Source: Vreelandella stevensii S18214 | GTDB taxonomy: Bacteria; Pseudomonadota; Gammaproteobacteria; Pseudomonadales; Halomonadaceae | Assembly: GCF_000275725.1 (NCBI RefSeq) | Contig: NZ_AJTS01000049.1 | Span: 62,001 to 126,000 of the forward strand | Length of the DNA: 64,000 nucleotides | Reading direction: 5' to 3' | Part shown: positions 1-9,589 of the stretch, in pieces | How the letters are laid out: the number at the start of each line of letters is the position of its first letter | Position numbering within the stretch: position 1 is the stretch's first letter | Translations under genes and position numbers: made by a program | Notes under the pieces: model-generated | Seen by the model: only the letters and a program-made list of their open reading frames with translations | What the model was told of the DNA's origin: nothing | Database searches by the model: none

Positions 1-1240
1 GTTCGACGAGCTGGTCGATCAGCAGTCGACCGAGTGCCCGGCCGAACCCATGAACGCAGAAGATCCGCTGTTTATTCTGTATACCTCAGGCTCTACCGGC
101 GCACCGAAAGGGCTGAAGCATACCACTGGCGGCTACCTGACCTATGCCGCCATGACACATCAATATATTTTCGACTACCAGGAAGGTGAGATCTACTGGT
201 GTACCGCCGACGTGGGCTGGGTCACCGGGCATAGCTATATTGTGTACGGGCCGCTGGCCAACGGCGCCACGACGCTGATGTTCGAAGGCGTGCCCAGCTA
301 TCCGACCCATGGCCGGATGGGCGACATCGTCGACAAGCACCAGGTCAACATCCTCTATACCGCGCCGACCGCCATTCGTGCACTGATGGCCCATGGTGAC
401 CGCGTGATGGATTCCAGCAAACGTGACTCGCTGCGCCTGCTGGGCTCGGTGGGTGAGCCAATCAACCCGGAAGCCTGGGAGTGGTTCTACCGGGTTATCG
501 GCAACGAGAAGTGCCCCATCGTGGATACCTGGTGGCAAACCGAGACGGGCGGCATCATGATTGCGCCGCTGCCGGGGGCCACTGACCTCAAGCCGGGCTC
601 GGCCACGACACCGTTCTTCGGGGTCAAGCCAGCGCTGGTGGACAGCGAGGGCCAGATGCTGGAGGGGGCCAATGAAGGTAACCTGGTGATTCTCGACTCC
701 TGGCCGGGGCAGGCGCGCTCCATCTGGGGGGATCACGAGCGCTTCGTGCAGACCTACTTCTCCACCTACGACGGCATGTACTTCACCGGTGACGGCTGCC
801 GCCGCGACGAGGACGGCTACTACTGGATCACCGGCCGTGTGGACGACGTGCTCAACGTCTCTGGCCACCGCATGGGCACCGCCGAAATCGAGTCGTCGCT
901 GGTCGCTCATTCCGCCGTGGCCGAGGCCGCCGTGGTGGGCTTCCCCCATGACATCAAGGGTCAGGGTATCTATATCTACGTGACTTTGAACGATGGTGTG
1001 GACCCTACCGACGAACTGAAGAAAGAGCTGACCCAGTGGGTGCGTAAGGATATCGGCCCCATTGCGTCGCCGGACGTCATCCAGTGGGCGCCGGGGCTGC
1101 CCAAGACCCGTTCGGGCAAGATCATGCGACGCATCCTGCGCAAGATCGCGGCCAACGAGTGTGATGGGCTGGGCGATACCAGTACGCTGGCAGACCCGTC
1201 GGTGGTCGATGATCTGATCGAACATCGTGCCAACCAGTAA
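1..1240 (+). CDS. acs: Acetyl-CoA synthetase, C-terminal part (cut by window start)
   Basis: AMP-forming acetate:CoA ligase, which activates acetate through acetyl-AMP to acetyl-CoA in the cytoplasm. The reading frame is open from base 2 and about 412 of the usual ~650 residues are present. Visible are the adenylate-forming signature [11 protein letters not shown], the WWQTETGG core motif, the hinge/YFTGDG region and the C-terminal [11 protein letters not shown] motif, whose lysine is the residue acetylated in this family. The N-terminal third lies outside the window. It is followed by two hairpins, then by a CrbR-like regulator and, on the other strand, a CrbS-like kinase. That pair is known to control acs in Vibrio and Pseudomonas. 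Identity is secure. Confidence 0.96.
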   Translation, partial: FDELVDQQSTECPAEPMNAEDPLFILYTSGSTGAPKGLKHTTGGYLTYAAMTHQYIFDYQEGEIYWCTADVGWVTGHSYIVYGPLANGATTLMFEGVPSYPTHGRMGDIVDKHQVNILYTAPTAIRALMAHGDRVMDSSKRDSLRLLGSVGEPINPEAWEWFYRVIGNEKCPIVDTWWQTETGGIMIAPLPGATDLKPGSATTPFFGVKPALVDSEGQMLEGANEGNLVILDSWPGQARSIWGDHERFVQTYFSTYDGMYFTGDGCRRDEDGYYWITGRVDDVLNVSGHRMGTAEIESSLVAHSAVAEAAVVGFPHDIKGQGIYIYVTLNDGVDPTDELKKELTQWVRKDIGPIASPDVIQWAPGLPKTRSGKIMRRILRKIAANECDGLGDTSTLADPSVVDDLIEHRANQ

Positions 1241-1244
1241 GGGA

Positions 1245-1280
1245 AGCACCCCCATGAATCGTCTTGTGGGGGCTGCTTTC
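1245..1280 (+). terminator. Hairpin after acs
   Basis: An AGCA-CCCCCA arm pairs with TGGGGG-CTGCT with one bulged base, starting 5 bases after the acs stop codon and followed by TTC. The position fits a transcription terminator, but the T-tract is poor. Confidence 0.5.
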
Positions 1281-1336
1281 AATGACCAGCGTCACGCCTG
1301 GATTTATTAAATCAGGGCAAACTGCGTTAGTCTGTT

Positions 1337-1370
1337 GCGGTGCCGGCCATGAGCCGGCACCGCTGTTTCT
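1337..1370 (+). terminator. Second hairpin after acs
   Basis: GCGGTGCCGGC (1337-1347) and GCCGGCACCGC (1353-1363) form a perfect 11-bp stem with a CATGA loop, followed by the T-rich TGTTTCTGTTTG. It probably acts in tandem with the hairpin at 1245-1280 to end acs transcription before the regulator gene. Confidence 0.65.
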
Positions 1371-1510
1371 GTTTGAATGACGTTCCAATGACAAATTGTG
1401 CATGTGATGCTTGGGCATGATGAAGCCCATGGGGTACCATGCCTCAACCGTATGAGCCTAGCGTCGCGGCGGCAGGCAACCCCGCTGCTCGAGGAACCGG
1501 AGGAAAATCC

Positions 1511-2173
1511 ATGGCAGTAGCCCATAAGTTTATCGTCGCTGACGACCATCCGCTGTTTCGCGCAGCGCTTACCCAGGCGTTGCGCCAGTTGGCCCCCCAG
1601 GCCGAGATCGTCGAAGCCGACACCATGGAAGCCACCACAGAGGTCGTCAACCGACATCCCGATGCGGATTTGATCCTTCTGGATCTGCACATGCCGGGAG
1701 CCCACGGCTTTTCGGGGTTGATTCAGCTGCGCGGGCAGATGCCCGATATTCCCGTTGCCGTGGTGTCCGGCAGCGATGAGCCTTACGTGGTGCGGCGTGC
1801 CATCGACTACGGGGCGTCCGGGTTCATCCCCAAATCCTCCTCACTGCAGCTGATTGCCGAAGCCGTGGGCGAAATTCTGCAGGGGGAAGTCTGGTTGCCT
1901 GAAGCGCTGGCCAACGTACTGGAAGAGACCAGCGAAGAGGAGTCGCGTTTTGCCGAAGCGATTGCGTCGCTGACTCCCCAGCAGTTCCGGGTATTGAACA
2001 TGCTCACCGAAGGTCTGCTCAACAAGCAGATTGCCTATGAGCTGAATGTCTCGGAAGCCACGATCAAGGCGCACGTCACGGCGATTCTGCGCAAGCTGGG
2101 CGTTCACTCGCGCACCCAGGCGGTCATCGCCGCGCAAAAGCTGGAAGTGGAGCCGCCCAAAGTCGAGTCCTGA
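1511..2173 (+). CDS. crbR: LuxR-family response regulator, CrbR/ErdR-like
   Basis: Two-component DNA-binding regulator of 220 residues. The receiver domain spans about residues 5-125, with the phosphoacceptor Asp58 in the LLDLHMPG motif. The LuxR-type helix-turn-helix lies at about 150-215 (LTPQQFRVL, NKQIAYELNVSEATIKAH). The ATG at 1511 has GGAGG 7 bases upstream; the in-frame extension from 1439 looks non-native. It sits between acs and a convergent symporter-kinase. That is the arrangement of CrbSR (Vibrio) and MxtR/ErdR (Pseudomonas), which switch on acs and acetate uptake. The family is certain; the CrbR assignment is from context. Confidence 0.85.
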   Translation: MAVAHKFIVADDHPLFRAALTQALRQLAPQAEIVEADTMEATTEVVNRHPDADLILLDLHMPGAHGFSGLIQLRGQMPDIPVAVVSGSDEPYVVRRAIDYGASGFIPKSSSLQLIAEAVGEILQGEVWLPEALANVLEETSEEESRFAEAIASLTPQQFRVLNMLTEGLLNKQIAYELNVSEATIKAHVTAILRKLGVHSRTQAVIAAQKLEVEPPKVES

Positions 2174-2191
2174 TCGCGACGGTAGGCAACC

Positions 2192-2229
2192 AAAACGCCG
2201 CGCCTGGAGAACTCCAGGCGCGGCGTTTT
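2192..2229. terminator. Bidirectional terminator between crbR and crbS
   Basis: A perfect 18-bp inverted repeat (2192-2209 with 2212-2229) around an AA loop. It has AAAA at one end and TTTT at the other, so it can end transcription from both strands. It lies between two convergent genes. Confidence 0.9.
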
Positions 2230-2251
2230 GTTAGCTGTGGCTTTGTCAGGG

Positions 2252-5200
2252 TCAGGGTTTGGCCCGACTGGCCTGCAGGGTGCGTGTCAGCAGAGCACGT
2301 AGGGCGGCGGGTTTCACGGGCTTCAGGAGCATGTGGTACCCCGCCCGCTTGATCTCCTCGGCCACGGTTTCGGTGCGGTCAGCGGTGATCACGATGCCCG
2401 GCACGGCCCCTTCGAAGCGCTCGCTGAGGGCTTCGAGGGCCATCAGGCCGGTGACTTCGTTATCCAGATGGTAATCCGCCAGAATGGCATCCGGGTCGCC
2501 ATCCATGTTGCGCAGAATCGACTTGGCCCCTCCGATGCTGGTGGCGGTGAAGACCTCACAGCCCCAGCCGCTCAGCATGGCGGTCATGCCCTCCAGAATC
2601 AGGGTTTCATTGTCGATACAGACGATGCGGGTGCCCGCCAGCTTGTTGCCACTGCGGCGATGGCCAGCCTCTTGCTCTATCGGCGCAATCGCCTTGGCCG
2701 CCACGATGGGCACGCTCACCGAAAAGACCGTCCCGATGCCTTCCCAGGAGCGTACCTTGATGGGGTGGTCCAGCACGCGACTCATGCGGTCGGCGATGGA
2801 CAGTCCCAGCCCCAGCCCTTTTTCGCTCTCCTTGTGACGTGACACCTGATCGAGACGACGAAACTCCTGGAAAATCTCGGTGAGCTTGGACTCGGGAATG
2901 CCGGGGCCGCTATCCCATACCTCGATCAGCAGCCGCTCGCCCTGGCGGCGGCAGCCCAGCAACACGCGCCCTTCCTGAGTGTAGCGAATGGCGTTGGAGA
3001 GGAAGTTCTGCACGATACGGCGCAGCATTTGCGGGTCAGAGTCGACCCACTTCTGGGTGGGGACGACGTCCAGGTCCAGACCGCGGTCGTCGGCCATGAC
3101 TTCGAACTCGGCCCGCAGCGGGCGGAAGATGTCGGCCAGCGCGAAGTGGCTGCGGCGTGGGGTCAGCGCGCCCGCATCCAACTTGGAGATATCCAGCAGC
3201 GTACCCAGCAGCTCTTCGGCGGCCTGCAGCGAGTTGTCGATATGCCCAATGGTGCGCTGGGTATCGCTGGCGGTGACGTTTTGCATCAGCGCCGAGGTAA
3301 ACAGGCGCGCGGCGTTCAGTGGCTGCAGCAGATCGTGGCTGGCGGCAGCCAAAAAGCGCGTTTTCGAGGCGTTGGCATCCTCGGCCAGCTGCTTGGCCTG
3401 GCGCAACGCTTGCTCCGCTTCTGCGCGCACCCGGTTCTCCTGACGCAGGGCGGCATTGGCCTCTGAAAGCGCCTGGGTGCGCTCCCTGACGCGCTCCTCC
3501 AGGGTTTCATTGGTCTCCTTGAGCGCAATCTCGGCCTGGCGGCGTTCGGTAATATCCTGATACAGCGCAAAAAAGCCCAGAATCGACTGGCTGTCGCCAA
3601 AGTGGGGCGTATAGGTCACCAGCATGTAGCGCATGGCGTCATTGACGCGCATGGAGACTTCGAAGCTGACACGCTCACCGGCCAGCGTTCGCTGTACCCA
3701 GGGCAGCCGCTCTTCGGCCTGCTTGACCGGCAGGACGTCTTCATAGCGACGCCCGATGACCGCGTTACGATCGATGCTGAAGGCCTGCTCGTAGGCGCGG
3801 TTGGTGAACAGGTAGCGGCTCTCCTTATCGAAGTAGGCAATCAGCGCCGGTACGTTATCGGTGTAGATACGGATATTGTTTTCAGAGCGAATCAGCGCCT
3901 CTTCGATGCGCTTTTGCTGGGTAATGTCCTGATAGGTGTAGACGAAGCCGCCCCCAGGCATAGGATTGCCCTGCACTTCCAGCACGCTGCCATCCTGGCG
4001 GTAACGCACGTAGCGGTGGGGCTGGCCTGCCCGAATGTTGTCGATCAGCAGCTGGACATGCTCCTCCGGGTCGCCGGGGCCATACTCGCCATTATGGGCG
4101 TTGTAACGGAAGATGCGGTCCATGGGGGCGCCGACCCGAATCAGGTGGTCGGGGAAGCGGAACAGCTCCAGATAGCGCTGGTTCCAGACCACCAGCCGCA
4201 GATTCTGGTCGACCACGCTGATGCCCTGATTGATGTTTTCGATGGTGGCCTGCAGCAAAGCGCGGTTGAACTCCAGCACCTGGGAGGCTTCATCGACGAT
4301 GGAGATCACATCGGAAATGCCGATGCCGCGCCCCTGCAGCGCCGAGTTCACCACGATACGCGCCGACGAGGCGCCCAGCACCGACGCCAGGAAGCGTTCG
4401 GTGAACTGGATGACGTCGATGGAGGCGCGGGTGCCATCGTCCAGCGGTTTGCCCGCCCGGCGGGCGTAGTCTTCGAAAGCGCGATCCACCTGGCCTGCAC
4501 CGAGGAAGCGCTCACACAGTACCTTCAAGTCGCCTACCGTGGTCGCGCCCGTCCAGGGGCGGTTCACCGAGGTCTGGCGGGTCTCGACGCTATCGACGAA
4601 CAGCGACGCCTGAATGCGCTCGACCACGCGCTGGGAGGTGATCTGCGAGACGAAGATATAGCAGAACAGATTGATGCCCAGCGAGAGCATTACCCCGTGG
4701 GTGAACGGGTCGCCCAGGTTGAGGCCGAACAGGGCCGTGGGCGAGAGCCACGAGATGCCCAGTGGCCCGCCGAACAGCCATGCCTGGGGCAGCACGCCGG
4801 CGTTGATCATGGCCGGCATCAGCAGGCTGTAGGCCCAGATGGCAAAGCCGGCATTCATGCCGATGACGACGCCCAGCCGGTTACCGCGCTTCCAGTACAG
4901 CCCACCGATCAAGGCAGGCGCAAATTGTCCGGCCGCGGCAAACGAGAGCATGCCGATGGAGGCCAGCGAGGTGAACTCACCAATCAGCTGATAGAAACCG
5001 TAGGCCATGGCCAGCACGGCGATGATGGTCAGGCGGCGAGCGCGCAGCACCAGCCGTCCGTAGTCTCGGGCCTTGGTGTCGAACCAGCGCAGCCGGAACA
5101 GGGCCGGAATGACGATTTCATTGGAGATCATGATGGACACCGCCACTGCGGCCACGATAACCATGCCGGTGGCTGCGGAAAAACCGCCAATGAAGGTCAG

Positions 5201-6193
5201 CAGGGTCAGCCACTGCTGGCCTGAAGCCATGGAGAGCGCCAGCACGTAAGTGTCGGGCTCGACGCCGCTTTCCGAGAACAGCATCAGCCCTGCGGCGGCT
5301 AGCGGTACCACGAAGAAGGCAATGGCCAGCAGGTAGAGCGGGAATAGCCAGCGCGACTTGCTGGCGTCGTCCGGGTGAATGTTTTCGACTACCGCCACGT
5401 GAAACTGACGTGGCAGGCAGAGGATGGCCAGCATGGCCAGTAGCGTTTGTGCCCAGAAGCTCTGGCCGAAATCCTGGTTGGCCAACTGGCGCTGCAGCTC
5501 CAGCTGGCTTTCCGCATGGCCCATCAGCTCTCCCAGCCCGCCGAACATGCCCCAGGTGACGAAGGCCCCCAGCACCAGGAAGGCCAGCAGTTTGACCAGT
5601 GACTCGAAGGCGACCGCGTGAATCAGCCCCTCATGGTGCTCGGTGGCATCGGTATGGCGTGTGCCAAACAGGATGGCAAAGATCGCCATGACGATGGCCA
5701 CATAAAACGCCGTATCGGCAAACAGCGGGGTGTGAGTGATGTCCTGTGCATCGGTCAGCACGCTGAAACTGGTCGAGACGGCTTTTAGCTGCAGGGCGAT
5801 ATAGGGCAGCGTACCGATCAGCGCCACCAGGCTGGCAAAGGCAGCCAGCGACTGCGTCTTGCCGTAACGCGATGCAATGAAGTCGGCGATGGAGGTGACG
5901 TTCTGGTGCTTGGCAACGCGAATCATCTTGGCCAGTACCGGCCAGAACAGCAGAAACGTCAGAATTGGCCCGACGAAAATGCTGGCAAACGACCAGCCTG
6001 CCGTGGCGGCCTGGCCCACCGCGCCGTAAAACGTCCAGGACGTACAGTAGATCGCCAGCGCCAGGCTGTAGATGATGGGGCGGCGGCGGCTGGCGCCATG
6101 GGTGCGCGCCCGGCGGTCGCCGTACCAGGCAATGCCGAACAGCACGGCAATATAGAGTAGTGATACGGCTACCAGCAGCCCGCCGTGAAACAT
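2252..6193 (-). CDS. crbS: Sodium/solute symporter-hybrid histidine kinase, CrbS-like
   Basis: A 1313-residue membrane sensor. Residues about 1-500 are an SSS-family transporter-like domain with some 13 hydrophobic segments. A linker follows, then two PAS domains (about 660-775 and 768-885) and a coiled coil. The HisKA phospho-histidine is near 954 (ASHDLLQPLNAARLF), the HATPase near 1060-1170 has N box FLSNAIRYT and G boxes, and the C-terminal receiver has its Asp near 1240 (DAILADYHLD). The ATG at 6193 has AGGGAG upstream. The architecture is that of CrbS/MxtR/CbrA. With the convergent LuxR regulator, acs and the symporter around it, CrbS is the best fit; CbrA, the closest alternative, lacks this neighbourhood. 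Confidence 0.88.
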   Translation of the reverse strand: MFHGGLLVAVSLLYIAVLFGIAWYGDRRARTHGASRRRPIIYSLALAIYCTSWTFYGAVGQAATAGWSFASIFVGPILTFLLFWPVLAKMIRVAKHQNVTSIADFIASRYGKTQSLAAFASLVALIGTLPYIALQLKAVSTSFSVLTDAQDITHTPLFADTAFYVAIVMAIFAILFGTRHTDATEHHEGLIHAVAFESLVKLLAFLVLGAFVTWGMFGGLGELMGHAESQLELQRQLANQDFGQSFWAQTLLAMLAILCLPRQFHVAVVENIHPDDASKSRWLFPLYLLAIAFFVVPLAAAGLMLFSESGVEPDTYVLALSMASGQQWLTLLTFIGGFSAATGMVIVAAVAVSIMISNEIVIPALFRLRWFDTKARDYGRLVLRARRLTIIAVLAMAYGFYQLIGEFTSLASIGMLSFAAAGQFAPALIGGLYWKRGNRLGVVIGMNAGFAIWAYSLLMPAMINAGVLPQAWLFGGPLGISWLSPTALFGLNLGDPFTHGVMLSLGINLFCYIFVSQITSQRVVERIQASLFVDSVETRQTSVNRPWTGATTVGDLKVLCERFLGAGQVDRAFEDYARRAGKPLDDGTRASIDVIQFTERFLASVLGASSARIVVNSALQGRGIGISDVISIVDEASQVLEFNRALLQATIENINQGISVVDQNLRLVVWNQRYLELFRFPDHLIRVGAPMDRIFRYNAHNGEYGPGDPEEHVQLLIDNIRAGQPHRYVRYRQDGSVLEVQGNPMPGGGFVYTYQDITQQKRIEEALIRSENNIRIYTDNVPALIAYFDKESRYLFTNRAYEQAFSIDRNAVIGRRYEDVLPVKQAEERLPWVQRTLAGERVSFEVSMRVNDAMRYMLVTYTPHFGDSQSILGFFALYQDITERRQAEIALKETNETLEERVRERTQALSEANAALRQENRVRAEAEQALRQAKQLAEDANASKTRFLAAASHDLLQPLNAARLFTSALMQNVTASDTQRTIGHIDNSLQAAEELLGTLLDISKLDAGALTPRRSHFALADIFRPLRAEFEVMADDRGLDLDVVPTQKWVDSDPQMLRRIVQNFLSNAIRYTQEGRVLLGCRRQGERLLIEVWDSGPGIPESKLTEIFQEFRRLDQVSRHKESEKGLGLGLSIADRMSRVLDHPIKVRSWEGIGTVFSVSVPIVAAKAIAPIEQEAGHRRSGNKLAGTRIVCIDNETLILEGMTAMLSGWGCEVFTATSIGGAKSILRNMDGDPDAILADYHLDNEVTGLMALEALSERFEGAVPGIVITADRTETVAEEIKRAGYHMLLKPVKPAALRALLTRTLQASRAKP

Positions 6194-6283
6194 GCTTCTC
6201 TCCCTGTCTTGTTATCTGCGCCCCATGCGGCGGTGCGTTCGGTGAGGCTCCATTCTAGGGGAATTGCCCTGCAGCGCCAGTGC

Positions 6284-6811
6284 TCAAGATGAATGAGCAG
6301 GCTCGGCGCAGGCTTGTTCGAGCAGCGTGGAGGAGGTGCGCAACGTGCGGATGCCGGTGATGTCCGGCGAACGGGTGTCGATATCCACCGGCACCAGCTC
6401 ACGGCTGCTGCAGTTCAATAGGTAGGCCTGGGGAATCACCAGGTCCGTATGGTGGCGCTCGAAGTGGTAGAGCATGAACTCGGCCAGCGTGGCGCCCTCG
6501 TGCTGGGTGCGCTGCAGGCTATCGCGGTCGAGCACGCTGAAGCGCGTGGTCATGGGAAACACGAAGGTCCAGGGGCGCCATACTTCGGTGCCGGTACTGC
6601 TGTCCACGACCACCGCCGAGACGGGCAACTGCTGCTGCTTGTGATCGAACCAGGAGTACTCCACGTGAATCTGGTAGCTCAGCATGCCGAGTCCGGCAAA
6701 GACCGGCACGATCCATTTGGGCAGACGGCGTCCTGACAGGTGGCGCAGTATCAGGGCAATACCCGCCGCCGCCAGGGCGGCGAAGACAGCGGCAATCAAG
6801 TGCCAGATCAT
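6284..6811 (-). CDS. Conserved small membrane protein, unknown function
   Basis: 175 residues, not assigned to a family I can name. Two hydrophobic segments lie at the N-terminus (about 2-22 and 32-48), followed by a soluble tail of about 125 residues with a VVVDSSTGTEVWRPWTFVFP stretch that suggests a beta-rich periplasmic domain. An AGGAAG ribosome binding site precedes the ATG. It lies between crbS (90 bases away) and the symporter gene on the same strand, separated from the latter by two strong hairpins. The position suggests a role in acetate or monocarboxylate sensing or uptake, but nothing in the sequence proves it. Confidence 0.7.
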   Translation of the reverse strand: MIWHLIAAVFAALAAAGIALILRHLSGRRLPKWIVPVFAGLGMLSYQIHVEYSWFDHKQQQLPVSAVVVDSSTGTEVWRPWTFVFPMTTRFSVLDRDSLQRTQHEGATLAEFMLYHFERHHTDLVIPQAYLLNCSSRELVPVDIDTRSPDITGIRTLRTSSTLLEQACAEPAHSS

Positions 6812-6832
6812 AACGATGCTTCCTAAAACAGC

Positions 6833-6899
6833 TCGGGCTTCCCATGGGAAGCCCGATGCGTGATGGGTTCCAGGGCTAGCCCGTTGGCTAGCCAGGAAC
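6833..6899 (-). terminator. Two hairpins after the symporter gene
   Basis: A 24-bp perfect palindrome (6833-6856, centre CCCATGGG) sits beside a second hairpin in which GGCTAGCC (6874-6881) pairs with GGCTAGCC (6886-6893), extended by GTTCC/GGAAC. They lie just after the minus-strand symporter gene and before the small membrane protein gene. They probably end or attenuate symporter transcription. No long T-tract is visible. Confidence 0.6.
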
Positions 6900-6908
6900 G
6901 ATTATGGC

Positions 6909-8705
6909 TTAGTGATCGACAGCGGCACCAGCCCCTTTCGGGTAACGCACACTCTCGACAAGCTCCTGAATCTCCTTGGGCGGCGCTGCCGTGACGCTGG
7001 AGACAGCGAAGGCGACCGCAAAGTTGATCAGTGCGCCGACGGCACCGAAGGAGAGCGGTGAAATGCCGAGGAACCAGTTGTCAGGCGTGTTCGGCAGCAT
7101 GTTGGTACCGGGGATGAAGAACCAGCCCAGGTAGGTGAAGATGTACAGCAGGGTAGCCACGAGGCCCGCCAGCATGCCGCAGATTGCGCCAGCGCTGTTC
7201 ATGCGGGTGGAGAAGATACCCATCATCAGCACGGGGAACAGCGAGGCTGCCGCGATACCGAAGGCCAGGGCGACCGTCTGTGCCGCAAACCCGGGAGGGT
7301 TCAAGCCCAGATAGGTGGCCAGCAGAATGGCACCCCCCATCGAGATCCGTGCCGCCAGCATCTCGTTTTTCTCGGAAATGTTGGGGTTGATGGTGTTCTT
7401 GATCAAGTCATGACTGATGGCCGAGGAGATCGCCAACAGCAAGCCTGCGGCCGTGGAAAGGGCTGCGGCGATACCCCCTGCCGCGATCAAACCGATGACC
7501 CAGCCGGGCAGGTTGGCAATCTCCGGGTTGGCCAGTACCAGAATGTCATTGTTGACGTTCAGCTCGTTGCCTTCCCAGCCGCGTGCTTCGGCGGTGGCTG
7601 CAAACTCCGTGTTGGTGTCGTTGTAGAACTGGATACGGCCATCGTTGTTCAAGTCATTGAAGGTGATGAGGCCGGTATCTTCCCAGGTTCTGAACCAGGT
7701 GGGACGGTCTTCGTACAGCAGAGGCTCGGCCGCTGCCATTTCGTAATCCTCTACCTGTCCGGTCATCTCGGGATAGACGGTGGTCATCAGGTTCAGACGT
7801 GCCATGGAGGCCACCGCAGGCGCGGTGAGGTAGAGCAGGGCGATAAACACCAATGCCCAGCCAGCCGACCAGCGCGCGTCAGCCACCTTGGGCACCGTGA
7901 AGAAGCGAATGATGACGTGGGGAAGACCCGCCGTACCGATCATCAACGACAGGGTGAACAGCACCATGTTCAGCTTGTTGTCCACATCCGCCGTATAGTC
8001 CTGGAAGCCTAGTGCATTGACCACATCATCCAGCTTTTGCAGCAGCGGTACGCCCGACTCGGTGTGGGTGCTGAACATGCCGAACATCGGGATCGGGTTG
8101 CCGGTCAGCTGCATGGCGATGAACACCGCCGGAATGGTGTAGGCCACGATCAGTACGATGTACTGAGCCACCTGGGTGTAGGTGATGCCTTTCATGCCGC
8201 CAAACACGGCGTACAGGAAAACGATAGCTGCGGCGATCCAGATACCCCAGGTGCTGGGCACTTCGAGGAAGCGAGAGAACGCCACACCAGCGCCGGTCAT
8301 CTGGCCGATAACGTAGGTCACTGACGCGATGATCAGACACACCACCGCTACCACGCGGGCGGTGCGGCTGTAGAAGCGCTCACCGATGAAGTCCGGCACG
8401 GTAAACTTGCCGAACTTGCGCAGGTAAGGTGCCAGCAGCATCGCCAGGATAACGAAGCCGCCCGTCCAACCCATCAGGAAGGTGGAGTTGGCGTAGCCAC
8501 CCGAGGCAATCAGGCCTGCCATGGAGATGAACGACGCGGCAGACATCCAGTCGGCGGCCGTGGCCATACCGTTGGTCACGGGGTGAACACCTCCCCCCGC
8601 CACGTAGAAGTCCTTGGTAGACCCGGCCCGCGCCCATATCGCAATGCCGATATAGAGCGCGAACGATGCGCCTACGAACAGAAGGTTAATGGCAAATTGG
8701 CTCAT
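6909..8705 (-). CDS. Sodium:solute symporter, acetate-type (ActP-like)
   Basis: 598-residue SSS/SLC5-family permease with 13 or so membrane segments and the family signature region GWALVFIALLYLTAPAVASM. A soluble insert of about 80 residues (around 310-390) separates two membrane segments, typical of the branch that works with a DUF4212 partner rather than E. coli ActP itself. GGGGGAG precedes the ATG. The partner gene lies 6 bases upstream. With acs and crbSR alongside, acetate or another short monocarboxylate is the likely substrate. The symporter family is certain; the substrate is inferred. Confidence 0.88.
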   Translation of the reverse strand: MSQFAINLLFVGASFALYIGIAIWARAGSTKDFYVAGGGVHPVTNGMATAADWMSAASFISMAGLIASGGYANSTFLMGWTGGFVILAMLLAPYLRKFGKFTVPDFIGERFYSRTARVVAVVCLIIASVTYVIGQMTGAGVAFSRFLEVPSTWGIWIAAAIVFLYAVFGGMKGITYTQVAQYIVLIVAYTIPAVFIAMQLTGNPIPMFGMFSTHTESGVPLLQKLDDVVNALGFQDYTADVDNKLNMVLFTLSLMIGTAGLPHVIIRFFTVPKVADARWSAGWALVFIALLYLTAPAVASMARLNLMTTVYPEMTGQVEDYEMAAAEPLLYEDRPTWFRTWEDTGLITFNDLNNDGRIQFYNDTNTEFAATAEARGWEGNELNVNNDILVLANPEIANLPGWVIGLIAAGGIAAALSTAAGLLLAISSAISHDLIKNTINPNISEKNEMLAARISMGGAILLATYLGLNPPGFAAQTVALAFGIAAASLFPVLMMGIFSTRMNSAGAICGMLAGLVATLLYIFTYLGWFFIPGTNMLPNTPDNWFLGISPLSFGAVGALINFAVAFAVSSVTAAPPKEIQELVESVRYPKGAGAAVDH

Positions 8706-8711
8706 GCTTGC

Positions 8712-8972
8712 TTACTCCCCCAGGCCAAATTTCTTGTCGAGCTGATTCATTCTCCAGGCATAGAAGAAAATCAGGCCGATAAAGGTAAGAATGGAGCCTT
8801 GCTGAGCGAACCAGAAGCCCAGGTCCGTACCGCCAACGGGAATGCTGGCCAGCAGGGGGCGGAAGAGGATGGCGCATCCGTAAGAGACGAAGGCCCAAAC
8901 GATCATGCACCCGAAGATCAGGCGTACGTTGGCCTTCCAGTACTCAGCAGCATTGGTCTTGTCGTCTGCCAT
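8712..8972 (-). CDS. DUF4212 symporter small subunit
   Basis: 86 residues with two membrane segments (about 17-38 and 54-75) joined by a loop containing GGTDLGFWFAQQGS. The charged N-terminus contains the AAEYWKANVRLI motif of DUF4212 (sodium/substrate symporter small subunit). TGGAGAG lies upstream of the ATG. Its stop is 6 bases before the symporter start, so the two are one transcript and presumably one complex. Confidence 0.9.
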   Translation of the reverse strand: MADDKTNAAEYWKANVRLIFGCMIVWAFVSYGCAILFRPLLASIPVGGTDLGFWFAQQGSILTFIGLIFFYAWRMNQLDKKFGLGE

Positions 8973-9589
8973 TGTGTTGCTCTCCAGTTGTGATTTTTAG
9001 GGTTGGAAAGTGAACTCAAGATAGCGTGTGATCCATCAGGGCAACGTAGACAAGAGATCCTGTCGGTGGTGGATTCCTTGAATGGCGTTACCAGGCACGT
9101 CACCTTATTATTGTTAAGCCGTCAGCGTTGAGGTGTTCTCGAGTGGTTGTCAGCGGCTCTGGATACATGGCTAGGGTGGTGTGCTTTAACCCTGTATGAC
9201 TCACTAATAATACTGGGCAATAAATACAAAAAATAAATCCCAGACTTTGGTATCACGTCTTGGTAAGGGCTTTTTTTGAACCTGTGTTGTTTTTATATCT
9301 TACTGTTTTTTAGAGGATAAGCGACCTTTTTTGCAAGCTGGGGTATGACGATAGGACAATGGTCTATGGCTCTGGCTAAACCAATGTTTGCTACCTTGGT
9401 AAAAGTGACCAAAGAGCGTTAAGAGAGAGTAAAAGGCGCGACTTTAGTCGCTAAACAAAAGTCGTTAAGACGTTAGCGTTATAGCAGAAAGTAGTAGGGT
9501 ATAAAGCGGGTCAAAGAGAGTGACAGGTTAATAATAATCACAAAAGCCATTGCGTGGCGCGAGACAAGGCGCTTGATCGAGGTTGCTAC
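8973..9589. other. AT-rich intergenic control region
   Basis: No gene seen in about 620 bases between two divergent units. Base composition is clearly more AT-rich than the flanks, especially 9180-9540. A small perfect hairpin GCGACT-TT-AGTCGC lies at 9438-9451, and CGTTAAGA occurs twice (around 9417 and 9463). It must carry the promoters for the DUF4212/symporter operon (leftward) and the DUF294 gene (rightward), but I could not place convincing -35/-10 pairs. A CrbR-responsive promoter is expected on the leftward side. Confidence 0.5.

Noticed and set aside
86-1282. 398-codon open frame on the minus strand inside acs
   Set aside because: It mirrors the highly conserved acs coding sequence, is rich in His/Arg/Gly as expected from reverse translation of a GC-rich gene, and resembles no protein family.
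1439-1510. 24-codon N-terminal extension of crbR
   Set aside because: Lacks a ribosome binding site and precedes a strong GGAGG-ATG at 1511. The receiver domain would begin unusually late.
3602-5224. 540-codon open frame opposite the kinase gene
   Set aside because: Low-complexity His/Gln/Asp/Val composition with no domain, opposite well-defined transporter and PAS domains. It is an antisense artefact of GC-rich codon use.
9088-9108. Possible sigma-54 promoter (AGGCACG then TTAT)
   Set aside because: The GG/GC pair spacing is 5 rather than 4 bases and the second element is not TTGC. On the plus strand it would point away from the symporter genes.
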